From positions 551,814-615,813 of the forward strand of contig ML677472.1 of assembly GCA_007922305.1 (NCBI GenBank): DNA of 64,000 nt, given 5' to 3'. Below the pieces are notes generated by a model. The model saw only the letters and a list, made by a program, of their open reading frames with translations, ran no database searches and was not told the DNA's origin. A program made the translations under genes and the position numbers. Of the stretch, positions 45,367-56,225 are shown piece after piece (positions within the stretch are counted from its first letter, which is position 1; each line of letters begins with the position of its first letter). The stretch is from Dermatemys mawii (lineage: Eukaryota > Chordata > Testudines > Dermatemydidae).

Positions 45367-46115
45367 AAACATAGTCCAACAAATAAATGTTCCCTTTAAT
45401 GTACCCATCACTTTTCCCTCCACCTCACCCCATTCACCATAGTTGTCCTTGGTCAGTGGAGACTCTGTTTAGAGGTCTTTTCACATAAGTTTATCTCCCA
45501 GGGGGAGGTAGCTGCTCACCACTTGCTCTGGCTAGTGTTGTTCATTGTGCCACTGTTCATTCCACCGTTATGTGGCCGATGGCCCTGCGCTGTCACCTTC
45601 TGCTGCCACTTGCCGTTGCAACCTCTGTGAGATGATCTCTTGAGGTTCCACCCAGCTCTCAGTGATTTCAGGTTTCAGTGGGGGATCCTCGCTGCTAGTG
45701 CAGGTTCCACAGAAACACTGTCTCACTGCAGGTCTAAGCAGTTAGACCTGATTATCAGTGATTTCAGCTGTGATGGTCACTTAACAAAAAAAAAGACTCT
45801 CTATCAAGCCTAATCAGCTCTATCTCTAAACAGAGAAGAGGGGCAGGTCAAATAGTACTTGTTACTGTTATGCAGACCATCAGGCAAAACACCTGTTCCC
45901 ACCCTCGCTCTCCACTGGGATCTAGGATCTGAAACCTCTGCTTAGCAAGAGAATTTCACTTGAGGGCAAAGCATCCTCAACCAGGACAGTTCTGCTTCCT
46001 TTCACTCATACACTAAGAGTAACAACATTTCATTACCCCCACATTCAAGTGATTTGTAACCCAATACCAACCAAAATTGATCACTTGGGCAACACAGCTC
46101 TGTCTTCTGGATACC
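45367..46115. other. Unassigned, possibly LTR-derived
   Basis: Phrases such as CAGTGATTTCAGCTGTGATG recall similar text near 50825 (AGTGATTTCAGCTCTTAG), so a shared repeat is possible. No ends or coding are visible. Confidence 0.3.
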
Positions 46116-46123
46116 TAGGCAGA

Positions 46124-46692
46124 TTAGAAGTGACAAAGAGTCCTGTGGCACCTTAAAGACTAACTAAAGTTTTAGAGCATAAGCTTTCGTGNNNNNNNNN
46201 NNNNNNNNNNNNNNNNNNNNNNNNNNNNNNNNNNNNNNNNNNNNNNNNNNNNNNNNNNNNNNNNNNNNNNNNNNNNNNNNNNNNNNNNNNNNNNNNNNNN
46301 NNNNNNNNNNNNNNNNNNNNNNNNNNNNNNNNNNNNNNNNNNNNNNNNNNNNNNNNNNNNNNNNNNNNNNNNNNNNNNNNNNNNNNNNNNNNNNNNNNNN
46401 NNNNNNNNNNNNNNNNNNNNNNNNNNNNNNNNNNNNNNNNNNNNNNNNNNNNNNNNNNNNNNNNNNNNNNNNNNNNNNNNNNNNNNNNNNNNNNNNNNNN
46501 NNNNNNNNNNNNNNNNNNNNNNNNNNNNNNNNNNNNNNNNNNNNNNNNNNNNNNNNNNNNNNNNNNNNNNNNNNNNNNNNNNNNNNNNNNNCACGAAAGC
46601 TTATGCTCTAAAACTTTAGTTAGTCTTTAAGGTGCCACAGGACTCTTTGTCACTTCTGCAATTCCAGACTAACACGGCTCCCCCTCTGATTA
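46124..46692. mobile_element. Foldback insertion enclosing a gap, 8-bp duplication
   Basis: TAGGCAGA flanks both sides (46116-46123 and 46693-46700). Inside, 46127-46191 and 46592-46656 are a perfect 65-bp inverted pair (GTGACAAAGAGTCCTGTGGC...). The right part continues into CCAGACTAACACGGCTCCC. It belongs to the same module family as 19226-19322 and 48813-48948. The true length is unknown because 400 N fill the middle. Confidence 0.75.
46192..46591. other. Assembly gap, 400 N
   Basis: Exactly 400 N, bounded by CTTTCGTG on the left and CACGAAAG on the right, at the centre of a perfect palindrome. Confidence 1.
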
Positions 46693-46970
46693 TAGGCAGA
46701 GTAGATGTGTTCATGTAAATGCAATCTGGTACTGAAGTCTTTCCCTGCAGCTTATCACTAGGTGTCAGGGACAGCTCATTTGGGCCTTGCTTACAAATCA
46801 TAATTTGAAATTATTGGGTTGGCCAGCACCACTGAAAGGAACGCACTGACATTGTCATAAGGAAGCTAGTCTTTGTTCATACTTTTCAAACTTATTGTGC
46901 TTTTTCAGGTACAAGTATTTTTATCATATACTCTATGTGCTAAAGTGTGTACTAATGTTTCAATTTCAAT

Positions 46971-47092
46971 TAGGGTGACCAGATGTCCTGATTTTATAGG
47001 GACAGTCCTGATTTTGGGGTCCTTATCTTATATAGGCTCCTATTACACCCCACCCACATCCTGATTTTTCACATTTGCGTTTGATCACCCTA
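46971..47092. mobile_element. 122-bp hAT MITE with perfect 8-bp duplication
   Basis: The ends TAGGGTGACC and TAGGGTGATC (right end reverse-complemented) are inverted. ATTTCAAT flanks both sides (46963-46970 and 47093-47100). The body contains AGATGTCCTGATTTTATAGG. Confidence 0.85.
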
Positions 47093-47231
47093 ATTTCAAT
47101 TCAGATTTCCAATCAATTACTAAACTGGCAACACAGCATGTAACTAGTTGACAGTTAGGGGTGCTGAGGACAGTCAGAGGGGTGGGGTGTAGAGAAATCC
47201 CTGGCAGGGAGTAGAGGGAAGCCAAAAGGCA

Positions 47232-47469
47232 GGACAGAAAAGAAAATCAGGAGTTCATTAAGGACGCTACTGTGTGGATGACCGAAGTCATGGAGGAGGA
47301 AACGCAGATGCTGAATTCCTTAATAATGCTGCAGACTGAGCAAATGCATGCCCGCTCTTCCCTGCAGCACATTCAGAACTCTTTTCTATGCCCTGATTCC
47401 AAACTCCGCCCGCACAGTCCTTTCTGCTTTGTGGGTATTCTTAGTTTCCCATTCATGCCACTGCCTTGA
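47232..47469 (+). pseudogene. Possible C-terminus of a Harbinger Myb-like protein
   Basis: An open frame in the plus direction reads WMTEVMEEETQMLNSLIMLQ, then TEQMHARSSLQHIQNSFLCP and a Pro/Ser tail ending at 47469. The Gln/Leu-rich helical part followed by a proline-rich tail resembles the end of Harbinger Myb proteins, and the frame converges on the dead transposase at 47937-49250, as in the intact element. It lacks any Myb domain, and a SINE lies just downstream. The call depends mostly on layout. Confidence 0.35.
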
Positions 47470-47473
47470 GGGG

Positions 47474-47649
47474 AGGGGGTAGTTCAGTGGTTTGCACATC
47501 AGCTAGCTAAACCCAGGCTTCTGAGTTCAATCCTTGAGCAATACAGAGCAAAAATCAGTTGGATGATTTAAGTGGGTATTGGTCCTGCTTTGAATAGGGG
47601 ATTAGATGATCACCTGAGGTCCCTTCCAACCTCCATATTCTATGATTCC
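47474..47649 (+). mobile_element. tRNA-derived SINE (tortoise Pol III SINE type)
   Basis: Box A is TAGTTCAGTGG and box B GAGTTCAATCC at tRNA spacing. The body is ATTGGTCCTGCTTTGAATAG, and the 3' end GAGGTCCCTTCCAACCTCCA then ATTCTATGATTCC is shared with CR1. It is better preserved than the copy at 38433. Confidence 0.85.
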
Positions 47650-47936
47650 AACTTTCAAAATGATAGCTGGACCTGCACACACCTCTGAAAGTCTTCTCTT
47701 CCTTGGTACCACCTTTCCCATCAAGTGTATGGTGTTTTTATGCAATAGAGGCAAAGTTTTTGAATGATAGCGAATCTTTATTTGTGGCCTACAAATTGAG
47801 ATAGCAGGCACTACCAAGACATATACAGGCAGTTTAATCATTTACTTACTGGAATTTAAGCCCCCAGATTTCACAATTGCTTCCTATGAAAACAGGATAT
47901 AACATAACATTGCAGTACCAACCACAGAGATATACA

Positions 47937-49250
47937 TTACTGGTTCTCATTTTCAAAATGTTGCCTTAACACCTCCCTGATTCGAATTGCCCCCCTTTGG
48001 GCCTCTCTGATAGCCCTGGTATCTGGCTGCTCAAAATCAGCAGTCAGATGGTCTGCCTCAGCATTCCACTCATGAGCAAATCTTTCACCTTTAGTTTCAC
48101 AAATATTATGCAACATATAACAAGCGGCTATGACTATGGGTGTATTACCCTCATTGAGGTCTAACCTTCCATAAAGGCATCACCAGCGCATCTTTAATAT
48201 GCCAAAGGCATATTCCATGGTGATCCGGCACCTACTCAGCCTGTCATTGAACTGCTCCTTACTGCTATGCAGGTTTCCCATGTAAGGTTTTAGGAGTCAT
48301 GGCTGTAAGGGGTACTTTGAGTCTCCCAGGATCATTACTGGCATTTCAACATCCCCCACTGTAATCATCTGGTCTGGAAAGAAAATCCCTGCTTGCAGCT
48401 TTCTATACAGGCCAGGGTTCCGGAAGATGCATGCCTCATGCACCTTCCCAGACCACCCAGCGTTGATATCAGTGAAACACCCATGGTGATCCACAAGTGC
48501 CTGCAACACCACAGATAAGTACCCCTTCCTATTGATGTACTCCATCTCGAGGTAGTTTGGTGCCAAAATTGGAATATGTGTACCATCTATTGGACCTCCA
48601 CAGTTAGGGAAACCCATTTCTGCAAAGCCCTCCACTATTTTAAACACATTTCCCAGAGTCATGGTCCTTTGTAGGAGGATGCAATTAATGGCCTTGCAAA
48701 CTTGCATTAAAGCATTCTCAATAGTCATCTTCCTGACTCCAAACTGATTCACAATCAACTGGTAGCAGTCTGGAGTCGCCAGTTTCCACACTGTGATTAG
48801 CATGTGTTTCTCTACAGACGGGTTTCAGAGTGGTAGCCGTGTTTGTCTGAATCAGTAAAAACAACGAGGAGTCTTTGTGGCACCTTAGAGACTGACAAAT
48901 TTATTTGGGCATAAGCTTTTGCCCACAAAAGCTTCGTTCAAATAAATTTGTTTCTTCCAATAGGACAGCTCTCACTCTGGTGTCCTTGCACAGCAGTGCT
49001 GGGGCAAAGCTCCACACACAGTTCCAGGAAGGTTGCTTTCTGCATCTGAAAATTCTGTAGCCACTGCTCATCAACCCAGACTTGCATGACAATACGATCC
49101 CATCACTCAGTGTTTGTTTTCTGAGCCTGAAAGCAACAGTCCACCATGTGCAGTTGTTCTGTGAATGCCTAAAGAAATCTAAAGTTGCTGCAGGTCAGGC
49201 AACTGGGAGTCTTGTTCAGTTAGGAACTTCATGATTAACTGCACTGCCAT
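47937..49250 (-). pseudogene. Dead Harbinger transposase
   Basis: The minus strand encodes a relative of the intact transposase at 39734. The start is MAVQ at 49250, then IVMQVWVDEQWLQNF, WKLATPDCYQLIVNQFGV, PIDGTHIPILAP (first Asp), MILGDSKYPL (second Asp), EYAFGILKMRW (Glu present) and the end VLRQHFENENQ with TAA at 47937. Several tryptophan codons are now TGA (near 49108, after YPLQP near 48297, and in KMRW-CLYG near 48180). There is at least one frameshift near 49150, and a 136-bp repeat module is inserted at 48813-48948. It cannot make an active enzyme. It differs widely from the intact copy, so it is an older, separate lineage rather than a recent derivative. Confidence 0.85.
48813..48948 (+). 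mobile_element. Hairpin repeat module inserted in Harbinger relic
   Basis: It starts near TACAGACGGGTTTCAGAGTG and includes TTTGTGGCACCTTAGAGACT. Inverted arms ACAAATTTATTTG and CAAATAAATTTGT surround AAGCTTTTGCCCACAAAAGCTT. The flanks TGTTTCTC (48805-48812) and TGTTTCTT (48949-48956) are a near-perfect 8-bp duplication. Confidence 0.7.
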
Positions 49251-49654
49251 CCACGATGTGTTAATGATGGTTATCAGAGCATTGGAAAGCAATGAGGTAT
49301 CCATACCTTCTCACAAAGATGCTGGGGTGCACAACAAACAAGGGCCATTGAAAAATGCCGTGAAAGAAAGCTGGAGGCCCATGGAATGCTGGGACAGAAA
49401 ACAATGCATCATGAGACATTGAGCCCAGCCCCAATATGCGCCACAATCCACTCTGCCTTCCCATAAAACCGAGCAGCAGAAAGTGTGGAGCTCCACTGTG
49501 GGGTAGGCACCTGCAATACACTGCTCACACTGACAATGCTAGTGCCCCAAATGTGGACGTGCTCTGCTGACAGAGGGAGCGTAGTAGAAACATGCAATAC
49601 TGATTTTCATTATAACACTTTCTGAGTGTCAGCGTAACTGTTGTTGACAAACCT

Positions 49655-49795
49655 CTGTAGCGTAGAAAAGGTCTTCATCACCCTGTGCCTCTGTTCCCCA
49701 TCTGTGAAACAGGGATGATAGCAATGCCCTACCTCACAAGGGCATTGTGAGGATAAATCTAATAATGTCTGAGAGGTGTTCAGATAATATAGTAA
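49655..49795 (+). mobile_element. MIR-like SINE fragment
   Basis: CTGTTCCCCATCTGTGAAAC is followed by CCTACCTCACAAGGGCATTG then TGAGGATAAATC, the MIR core and 3' part. Confidence 0.6.
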
Positions 49796-49835
49796 TGGCA
49801 GGCCATGGAAATAGTTAAGATGGCTATTCCTTTGT

Positions 49836-51390
49836 TTGTGGGTTTTAGGGAAGGGCCTAAAACAGTTTATAGAGGAGAGTTATAGTTGTAACCCTTCTGC
49901 CCATCAGAGTTGGCAGCAACAAGGGCTGGGTTCAGTTTCCAGGGGTTCCATTCCAATAGCGCAATACAAAAACCGGCTCAAGCCCCCACCCAGTGACCTG
50001 GGACAACCATATACCACCCCTCTGGGCGTCTGTAAGAGACAATACTTCCCCTCTCGCAAGCACTGAGTCTGAGTGTACCAAAGCCTTTTAATAACAGGGA
50101 GAAACAATGTGGCATTATACTGGGGAAACACCACCAACGAGGTTGTTAAACCAAACCATGAACCAGAAGTCCCCCTCCCAGCAAATAGGCTGTGGCCTTC
50201 CCTTTGGCTCTTGAATTCCACAACCCCAAAAAGTCACTCAATAGTCCCAAAGTCCAGCAGCCCAAGAGTCTCTGGTCTGGGTCAGTGCAGAGCTCAAAAG
50301 TCAATTGCCAGAGTCTTACCTCCCAGCCTGGGTGGAAATGGACGGTAGGGCACGGGGCACCTCACGTGGTCCGAGGCCGACTGCGCCGCCTCTCTGTGGG
50401 GTTCCGCTGCAGCCCTCACCGCAATCCGCTCTGCTCTGCTCTGCTCGCCAACACTCGAACTGCTCTGCCGCGCCAGTCACACCGCTAGCCGTCCTGCTAG
50501 CCGACACACGGACAGCTCTGCGGTGCCAGTCACTCCGCTAGCAGCACAAACGGCTCCGCTAGTCGACACACGGACTGCTCTGCTGTGCCAGCCACTCCGC
50601 CAGCCACACGAACTGCACCCAGGAACCGCTCGGCTGAGTCCGCTGCCAGTCGCACGAACTGCACCCAGGAACCGCTCAGCTGAGTCCGCTGCCAGTCGCA
50701 CAAACTGCACCCAGAAACTGCTCAGCTGGGTCCGCTGCTTTGCTCTGCAAGCTGCCCAAATTGCTTGGTGCCACCAACATGCCTTTAGGCCTGCCCCCAC
50801 TTAACACACTGCTTAGCAGTTTCAGCTCTTAAGTGATTTCAGCTCTTAGTGGGGGCAGGGGGGGAATCAGCACCTTGGCACAGGTACACCAGCAGACTTA
50901 AAGTGAATTCAGTTTAACAGGCCAAGCCAAGACTCTAAAAGAAATCAAAATTAGTTCTAACATCCCACAGTGGAGACAGAAACAGTGCAATGGGCCTGAG
51001 GGACCCTTAGACAAGTCCCACACCAAAAGATATAGAGACCTACCCATGACCTCTCTCAAGCTCAGAGTGTTCTGAAACGCATGGCCCTTGCCCAGTGAGT
51101 GCTACCTAGATGATGGCGAGTTCCTCCATCATAACAAGGGCCAAGTATGTGTCCATAGTCCTTCATTCACCAAATCAGGGTAACATCACTTTATATTTCC
51201 TGCCCCAATAACACAGAAACTGGGGCTCCCACATCAGCCGAAGTGGCCATGTGGGCTGCTGTGGGCTCAGGCTAGGCGCAGTGGGTGTGTCTATGCAAAT
51301 GAATCAGCCCCAAAGTTATTTTCCAAAACTCACTTGCAATTCCCATAGTTCGCCACCAGATGTCAGAATATATCTCATTCCTGACACTGC
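49836..51390. other. Unassigned interspersed repeat, possibly LTR-derived
   Basis: The stretch is non-coding, GC-rich in the middle, with a 46-bp tandem array at 50609-50746. Phrases such as GCAGTTTCAGCTCTTAAGTG recall 45.7 kb. I could not find TG...CA ends, a poly(A) signal arrangement or a primer-binding site, so LTR origin is only a guess. Open frames here are compositional. Confidence 0.3.
50609..50746. repeat. 46-bp tandem array, about three units
   Basis: Units start at 50609, 50655 and 50701 (CGAACTGCACCCAGGAACCG). Diverged related units with CTCCGCTAG and GACACACGGAC extend upstream to about 50430. Confidence 0.85.
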
Positions 51391-52190
51391 TTACATCGTT
51401 AATAAGGAGCCCCACAGTAACCTGGATGGCACACACCAACTAACAGAGAAAAAGAAATCATGAAAATGTTTCCATTCACATTAGGTCAAATCCTGATCCT
51501 TTGCTCATTCTTTTAAACAGGCAAAATTCCCACTGGAATCAATGACATTTGTGCCTGAGTAAGAACTAAGAAAAACAGTACTGGAAGAGATCTCCAGAGT
51601 CCTTGAGTCCAGTCCCTTACTATCAGAGGCAACCTGCTATAGGTTCCTGCTCCTGCTCCAAACCTCAAGATTTGGCCCAATTGGTTTTATATAGTTCTTT
51701 CTCAATGCAGCCTAATGTTAGGTCTGAGCTAAGCAGACTGTGTCCCATTACTGTTGTAATAGCATAGGGGCCGGCACTGCAATCACAAACACTTATGAAA
51801 TTTACCACGTGTGTCATCTCACTGAACAGAGCAGGCTAACTCTTTAGTGTGGTCGCTCCTGCATGAAGTGTTTACAGGACCAGAACCACTGTTTTAAAAT
51901 TGTATTTGTTTTAACTGAGCAACATAGTCATATTCCCTTTCAGGTGGAAACCACTGGCCAGATTCACCAGTACGCTCTGGCTGCTTTGCATTGCTCTGGT
52001 GATGCAAAGCAGCTGAGAATATGGGAGGGCCTGGTTTATGGCTGCTTTGTGTCTCTGGAGACACACAAGGCAATGGCGTGTACTGATTAATCCTAACCCA
52101 CGACTTTTGAATTTCTTTACTTGTTATTAATTCAAATCATCACCCTGGAAATCAGTCTTGTCCGTTCAGGTGAAGGTCTGCGTTGTTTGA
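51391..52190. other. No recognisable feature
   Basis: AT-rich, unique-looking sequence. The frame at 51863-52090 has no domain. Confidence 0.35.
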
Positions 52191-52197
52191 TTACTGC

Positions 52198-54492
52198 TCT
52201 ACAGCCAAAATGCTTCTGAAATAAATGTAGTCAAACTTTACTAATTCTGGGTCACTGAGAATGAAAATGATGCTTAAAATTGTTGATTGGCTCTAGTTTT
52301 CAAGATATGCTATTGGGTCAGTATATACGACCCTTGACATGGGAATGGCAGAAGACAAGTGAGTTATAAAGGGAAGGGATCTCAATTTAAACCAGAAATG
52401 ACTAAAATACATCTTTGACTGGATCTATGAATAAATCTATGACTGGGTTTGGACAGTACTTGCTTTTTAGGCAAAACAATGAATGATGCAATCTGAAGCT
52501 GGTATTGCGTCATACATGATATGACTTGCATCATGTTATTCCTAGAAGTCATGGATGATGCAATCATAACGAAGCTTACATCACTCTGCTGAACAAATTG
52601 CCCTATATCAGCTCTAGAAATCATACAGTGTCGTGCTCTCTTATTTGTCAGTGTTTGATTTTGCAAAGGGACACATTTCTGTTTAGCCAAAGTGATCAGA
52701 GATTTGGAGAGAGCCAACAGATCATACCAGCAATTGTTACTTCTGCATGGTGCCTCCAGTTGGGAAAGGTATGTCAAAGAAGAAAAAGTGGACTGTGCAT
52801 TATCCAAACATTCCATCAGCTATACGCCCAATACCCCACAGAGAAGGACTGCCAGTTCCTGATGTACCAGAATCATTCTCACTTGAGTCAGATTCGGAAG
52901 AGGAAGAGGATGAAACTTCTGGTCCTGAACCATCAATGTCACAGGATCCACATTTTCTCCCATCCTCCTCCTCTGAACCACACCTCATAACACAAGCTGA
53001 ACTGAATGACCTTGTCAGGGATTTGGAACTACCCAAGAGTAAGGCAGAGCTGTTGGCCTCCAGACTACAGCAGTAGAATCTCCTGGCAGGTGATGTTAGG
53101 GTTTCCATGTTCCGTGACCGTCAAAAGGATCTTGTCCCATTCTTCTTCATGGAAGGTGATCTCGTAGCCTGCAACAACATCGATGGTGTGATGGCAGCCC
53201 TCAACATCGTTCACGATCCAAATGAGTGGAGACTCTTCATTGATTCATCGAAGATGAATCTTAAAGCTGTTTTGCTGCATAATGGCAATATTTTGCCATC
53301 AATTCCAGTTGGTCATGCAGTCCATATGAAGGAAACCTATGACAACATGAAACAACTTTTGAGGTGCATTAACTATGACCAACATCAGTGGCAGCTTTGT
53401 GGCGATTTGAAGGTTGTTGCTCTCTTGCTTGGTCTGCAGACTGGATACACAAAGTACTGCTGTTTTCTCTGAGAATGAGATAGTCGTGCAAGAGATTCTC
53501 ACTACATCAAGAAAGATTGGCCACTCCGACAGTCATTGGAGCCTGGGAGGAAAAGTGTTCAGCATCCACCACTTGTTGAATCAAGGAAGATTTTGTTACC
53601 ACTCTTACACATCAAGCTGGGTCTGATGAAGAACTTTGTCAAGGCCACTGATGAAACACAAGCAGCTTTCAAGTACCTCCGTGGAAAATTTCCAAGGTTA
53701 AGTGAAGCTAAGATAAAGGAAGGTGTCTTTGTTGGTCCTCAGATTTGTGAACTTCTTCGAGATGATGCATTTGACCATGCACTGCGTGGCAAGGAAAAGA
53801 TGGCATGGAAAGCCTTCCAGTCAGTGGCAATACATTTTCTCGGAAACAACGAGGCAGACAACTACAGGTTGTTGGTGGAAAACCTCCTCAAGGCATACAA
53901 AAGCCTTGGTTGCAACATGTCACTAAAGATACATTTTTTGCACTCTCATCTAGATTTTTTTCCACCGAACTGCGGAGCAGTGAGCGACGAGCACGGTGAG
54001 CGATTTCACCAGGACATGGCAACAATGGAGAAACGCTATCAGGGCAAATGGAGCCCATCAATGCTGGCAGACTATTGCTGGACAGTGACAAGAGATGCTC
54101 CATTTAATGAATACAAGAGACAAGCCAAGAAGCGCCGAGTAGACACTGAATAGGACTAAACTATGTACATAATAGTTTTTGCCTTTTGTTTCATAATACA
54201 TTTTATTAATATAACCCTTTTGCTGATCTTTAAAGTGTTACATAAACAGGACAGGTGGAATATTATCATATAAAGCAACCATAAACACATGAAAAGACCT
54301 AGGTTTACAATTTATGATTAAAACTCTACTATCTACACAATACACATAAACATAAAATGTAAAAACTTAAATATCTTAGAAACAGTAGCCAATCAGTTGT
54401 TTTAATTGTCATATTTGAATTCAGCACATCAAAATACATAATAAATATCACATTTTATCTCTGAAGCAGATGACTTCTAAAAAATTGTAGAC
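52198..54492 (+). mobile_element. DNA transposon of unplaced superfamily, about 2.3 kb
   Basis: A single long protein-coding frame lies between degenerate inverted ends. The left TGCTTCTGAAATAAATG and ATTGTTGATTGGCT phrases (52210-52293) pair with TGCTTCAGAGATAAAATG and ACAACTGATTGGCT on the opposite strand at 54380-54478. The alignment continues loosely for more than 100 bp (about 65% by eye) and the exact tips and duplication are not resolved. Boundaries are approximate. Confidence 0.55.
52747..54153 (+). pseudogene. DDE-like transposase-related protein, three stops
   Basis: One frame of 468 codons from the ATG at 52747 to TAG at 54151, with stops at 53074 (TAG), 53470 (TGA) and 53476 (TGA) and no frameshift. 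The N-terminus is basic (MSKKKKWTV) then acidic (ESDSEEEEDE). The core has NEWRLFIDSSK (D166), WQLCGDLKVVALLLG (D220) and VSDEHGERFHQD (E415/E418), a plausible DDE/RNase H-like triad. A Cys cluster YCCFL-E-DSR lost one Cys and one Trp to the TGA pair. MEKRYQGKWSPSMLADYCW follows, and a basic tail (KRQAKKRRVD) may be a nuclear signal. I recall similar uncharacterised proteins from insects and other invertebrates but cannot name the superfamily. Transposase function is an inference from the triad and the inverted ends. Confidence 0.7.
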
Positions 54493-54514
54493 CAGTGTTA
54501 ATAATAGTATTTAG

Positions 54515-54800
54515 CTTTTCTTCTCCACAAGTCTCAAAGTGCTTTACATAGGTGGATATTGTTGTCCCCATTTTACAGATGGGGATATGTAGGTTGCAGG
54601 CTAAGCCCTATGTTCTCAAAAATGGTCTCTGATTTTGAATGCTTCCGCTCCAGGGATAATGGAGTCATCCAAAATTAGTTATGACTTTTAGACTTGGTGA
54701 CTTATCCAAGAACACTCAGCAAGTCAATGGCAGAACTCCGAATAGAACTCAGGCATCCTTATGCCCAGAGCAAAACTGGACCACACTGCCTGTCATGCTG
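54515..54800 (-). mobile_element. MIR-like SINE, reverse, with internal insertion
   Basis: CCCATTTTACAGATGGGGAT and GTGACTTATCCAAGAACACT then GGCAGAACTCCGAATAGAAC are antisense MIR parts separated by about 110 bp of unrelated sequence (about 54590-54690). Confidence 0.6.
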
Positions 54801-56120
54801 GAGTTGTGCCATCTGTGCCATCTGTGACTAACCATCGGAAGACTGATTTTGCTCAAGTGAAACTGTATAAGCAGATAAACGCTGAGGAGTCCAGCAATTA
54901 ATATAATTATAGCTTTACTTGTACCTTGTCATTATATCATTTTCTCGTGCAAATTCTCATGGACTGTGGTTGCAGCCATATGATAGTGACATAATGGCTG
55001 AATTTATCTGGCTGAAGTCTGACATGCCCCAGCAGCTTTTTTCAGTACCTGTGACACAAATCTGTCTACTGCTGTTTAGTGTCACTGTAAAACAGTCAGA
55101 ATGTAATGGTAAAACTGGCCCTTGGAATGTTGTGCTAACTGGCAAAGCCATGCAACTGCGAACTCCCTGGCACTGCTGTAAAGCAGGAGTGACCTCAGTG
55201 AAGTCAACAGAATGGTGCCAGTATACAGCCGGTGAAAGTACAAGCAGAATTGGGCCTCTACTGACTTCAGCAGAGGTAGACATGAGTATTAATGAGGACA
55301 GAGATAAACCCTCTATCTCTTGTTGTATTCCTTTGTGCTGCTCTCTCAACACTTCCTCTTTTGTTTTTTACAGCCTTCAAATATTTGTAGACAACTGATG
55401 TCCCTACTTAGGGCCTGGTTCCTGCATTCCTTGACCACAGTGAGAGTTCTGAGGGTGCCAAGTATGCGTAAGACCAGACATCACAACTTTATGTGACCAA
55501 GCTATACGTATTGGACTAAATTGCCCTCTCAATGCATTGGATGCAACTCACATCAACTTCAGAATTTGAGTTTACTTTGCGTTGCAACATGATTTTTTTT
55601 TAAAGGGACGAACTAAAAAGAAAATTTGCATGGGACTCAATTCTCCCCCTAATTACAACAGTAACTCCCCAGTTTTCACTAGTGGAAGAGTACATAGATT
55701 TACACTAATGGGAGCACCATCAGATCCTATTGCTTTTAAATACAGTATATGTTCCAAATAAAAGTTCTATGAGCTGATCCTCTCCTAAGTTCCAGAAAAG
55801 AATATAATTCTGTTTCCTAATGTAAAATCCAAGGTTCATTCTGACTTTATACACATGCTGCATGCTAAATCAGCCAGATCTTGATTCTGATCTCATTTAA
55901 CAAAGGTTTTACAGAGATATAGCTCCATTGACTTAATCAGAGTGGTCCTGGGTTGCTCTTCTCCCAGCCTATGGAGGAAGAGTAAGGGATATTGGCATTA
56001 TAATTCAGCCTGCCAGAAAGCAAGAAAGCAAGAGAATTTTGAGGCAAGCTCCAGTCTGTGTGCTGCACCTCTGAAATCATGCCTTAGTTCTGCTCTGCAT
56101 TTTTATGCCTCCATTTTTCA
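54801..56120. other. No recognisable feature
   Basis: Open frames at 54919-55398 (plus) and 54957-55352 (minus) overlap in opposite directions and show no domain; neither is called. Confidence 0.4.
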
Positions 56121-56225
56121 TCATAGAATATTAGGGTTGGAAGAGACCTCAGGAAGTCATCCAGTCGAACCCTCTGCTCAAAGCAGGACCAACACCAACT
56201 AAATCATTCCAGCCAGGGCTTTGTC
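56121..56225 (-). mobile_element. CR1 LINE 3' tip
   Basis: TCATAGAATATTAGGGTTGG then AAAGCAGGACC and CCAGCCAGGGCTTTGTC: the last 105 bp of CR1 in antisense. Confidence 0.85.

Noticed and set aside
50428..50746. CRISPR-like repeat array
   Set aside because: Units are contiguous without unique spacers and the DNA is vertebrate; it is a minisatellite.
52382..52816. 144-codon open frame on the minus strand over the 5' end of the unplaced transposon
   Set aside because: It overlaps the sense frame, has low-complexity hydrophobic/polar content and no recognisable motif. It is probably chance openness in the leader, though conservation among copies could revive it.
54919..55398. 159-codon frame
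   Set aside because: No recognisable domain, with a 131-codon frame on the opposite strand over the same bases.
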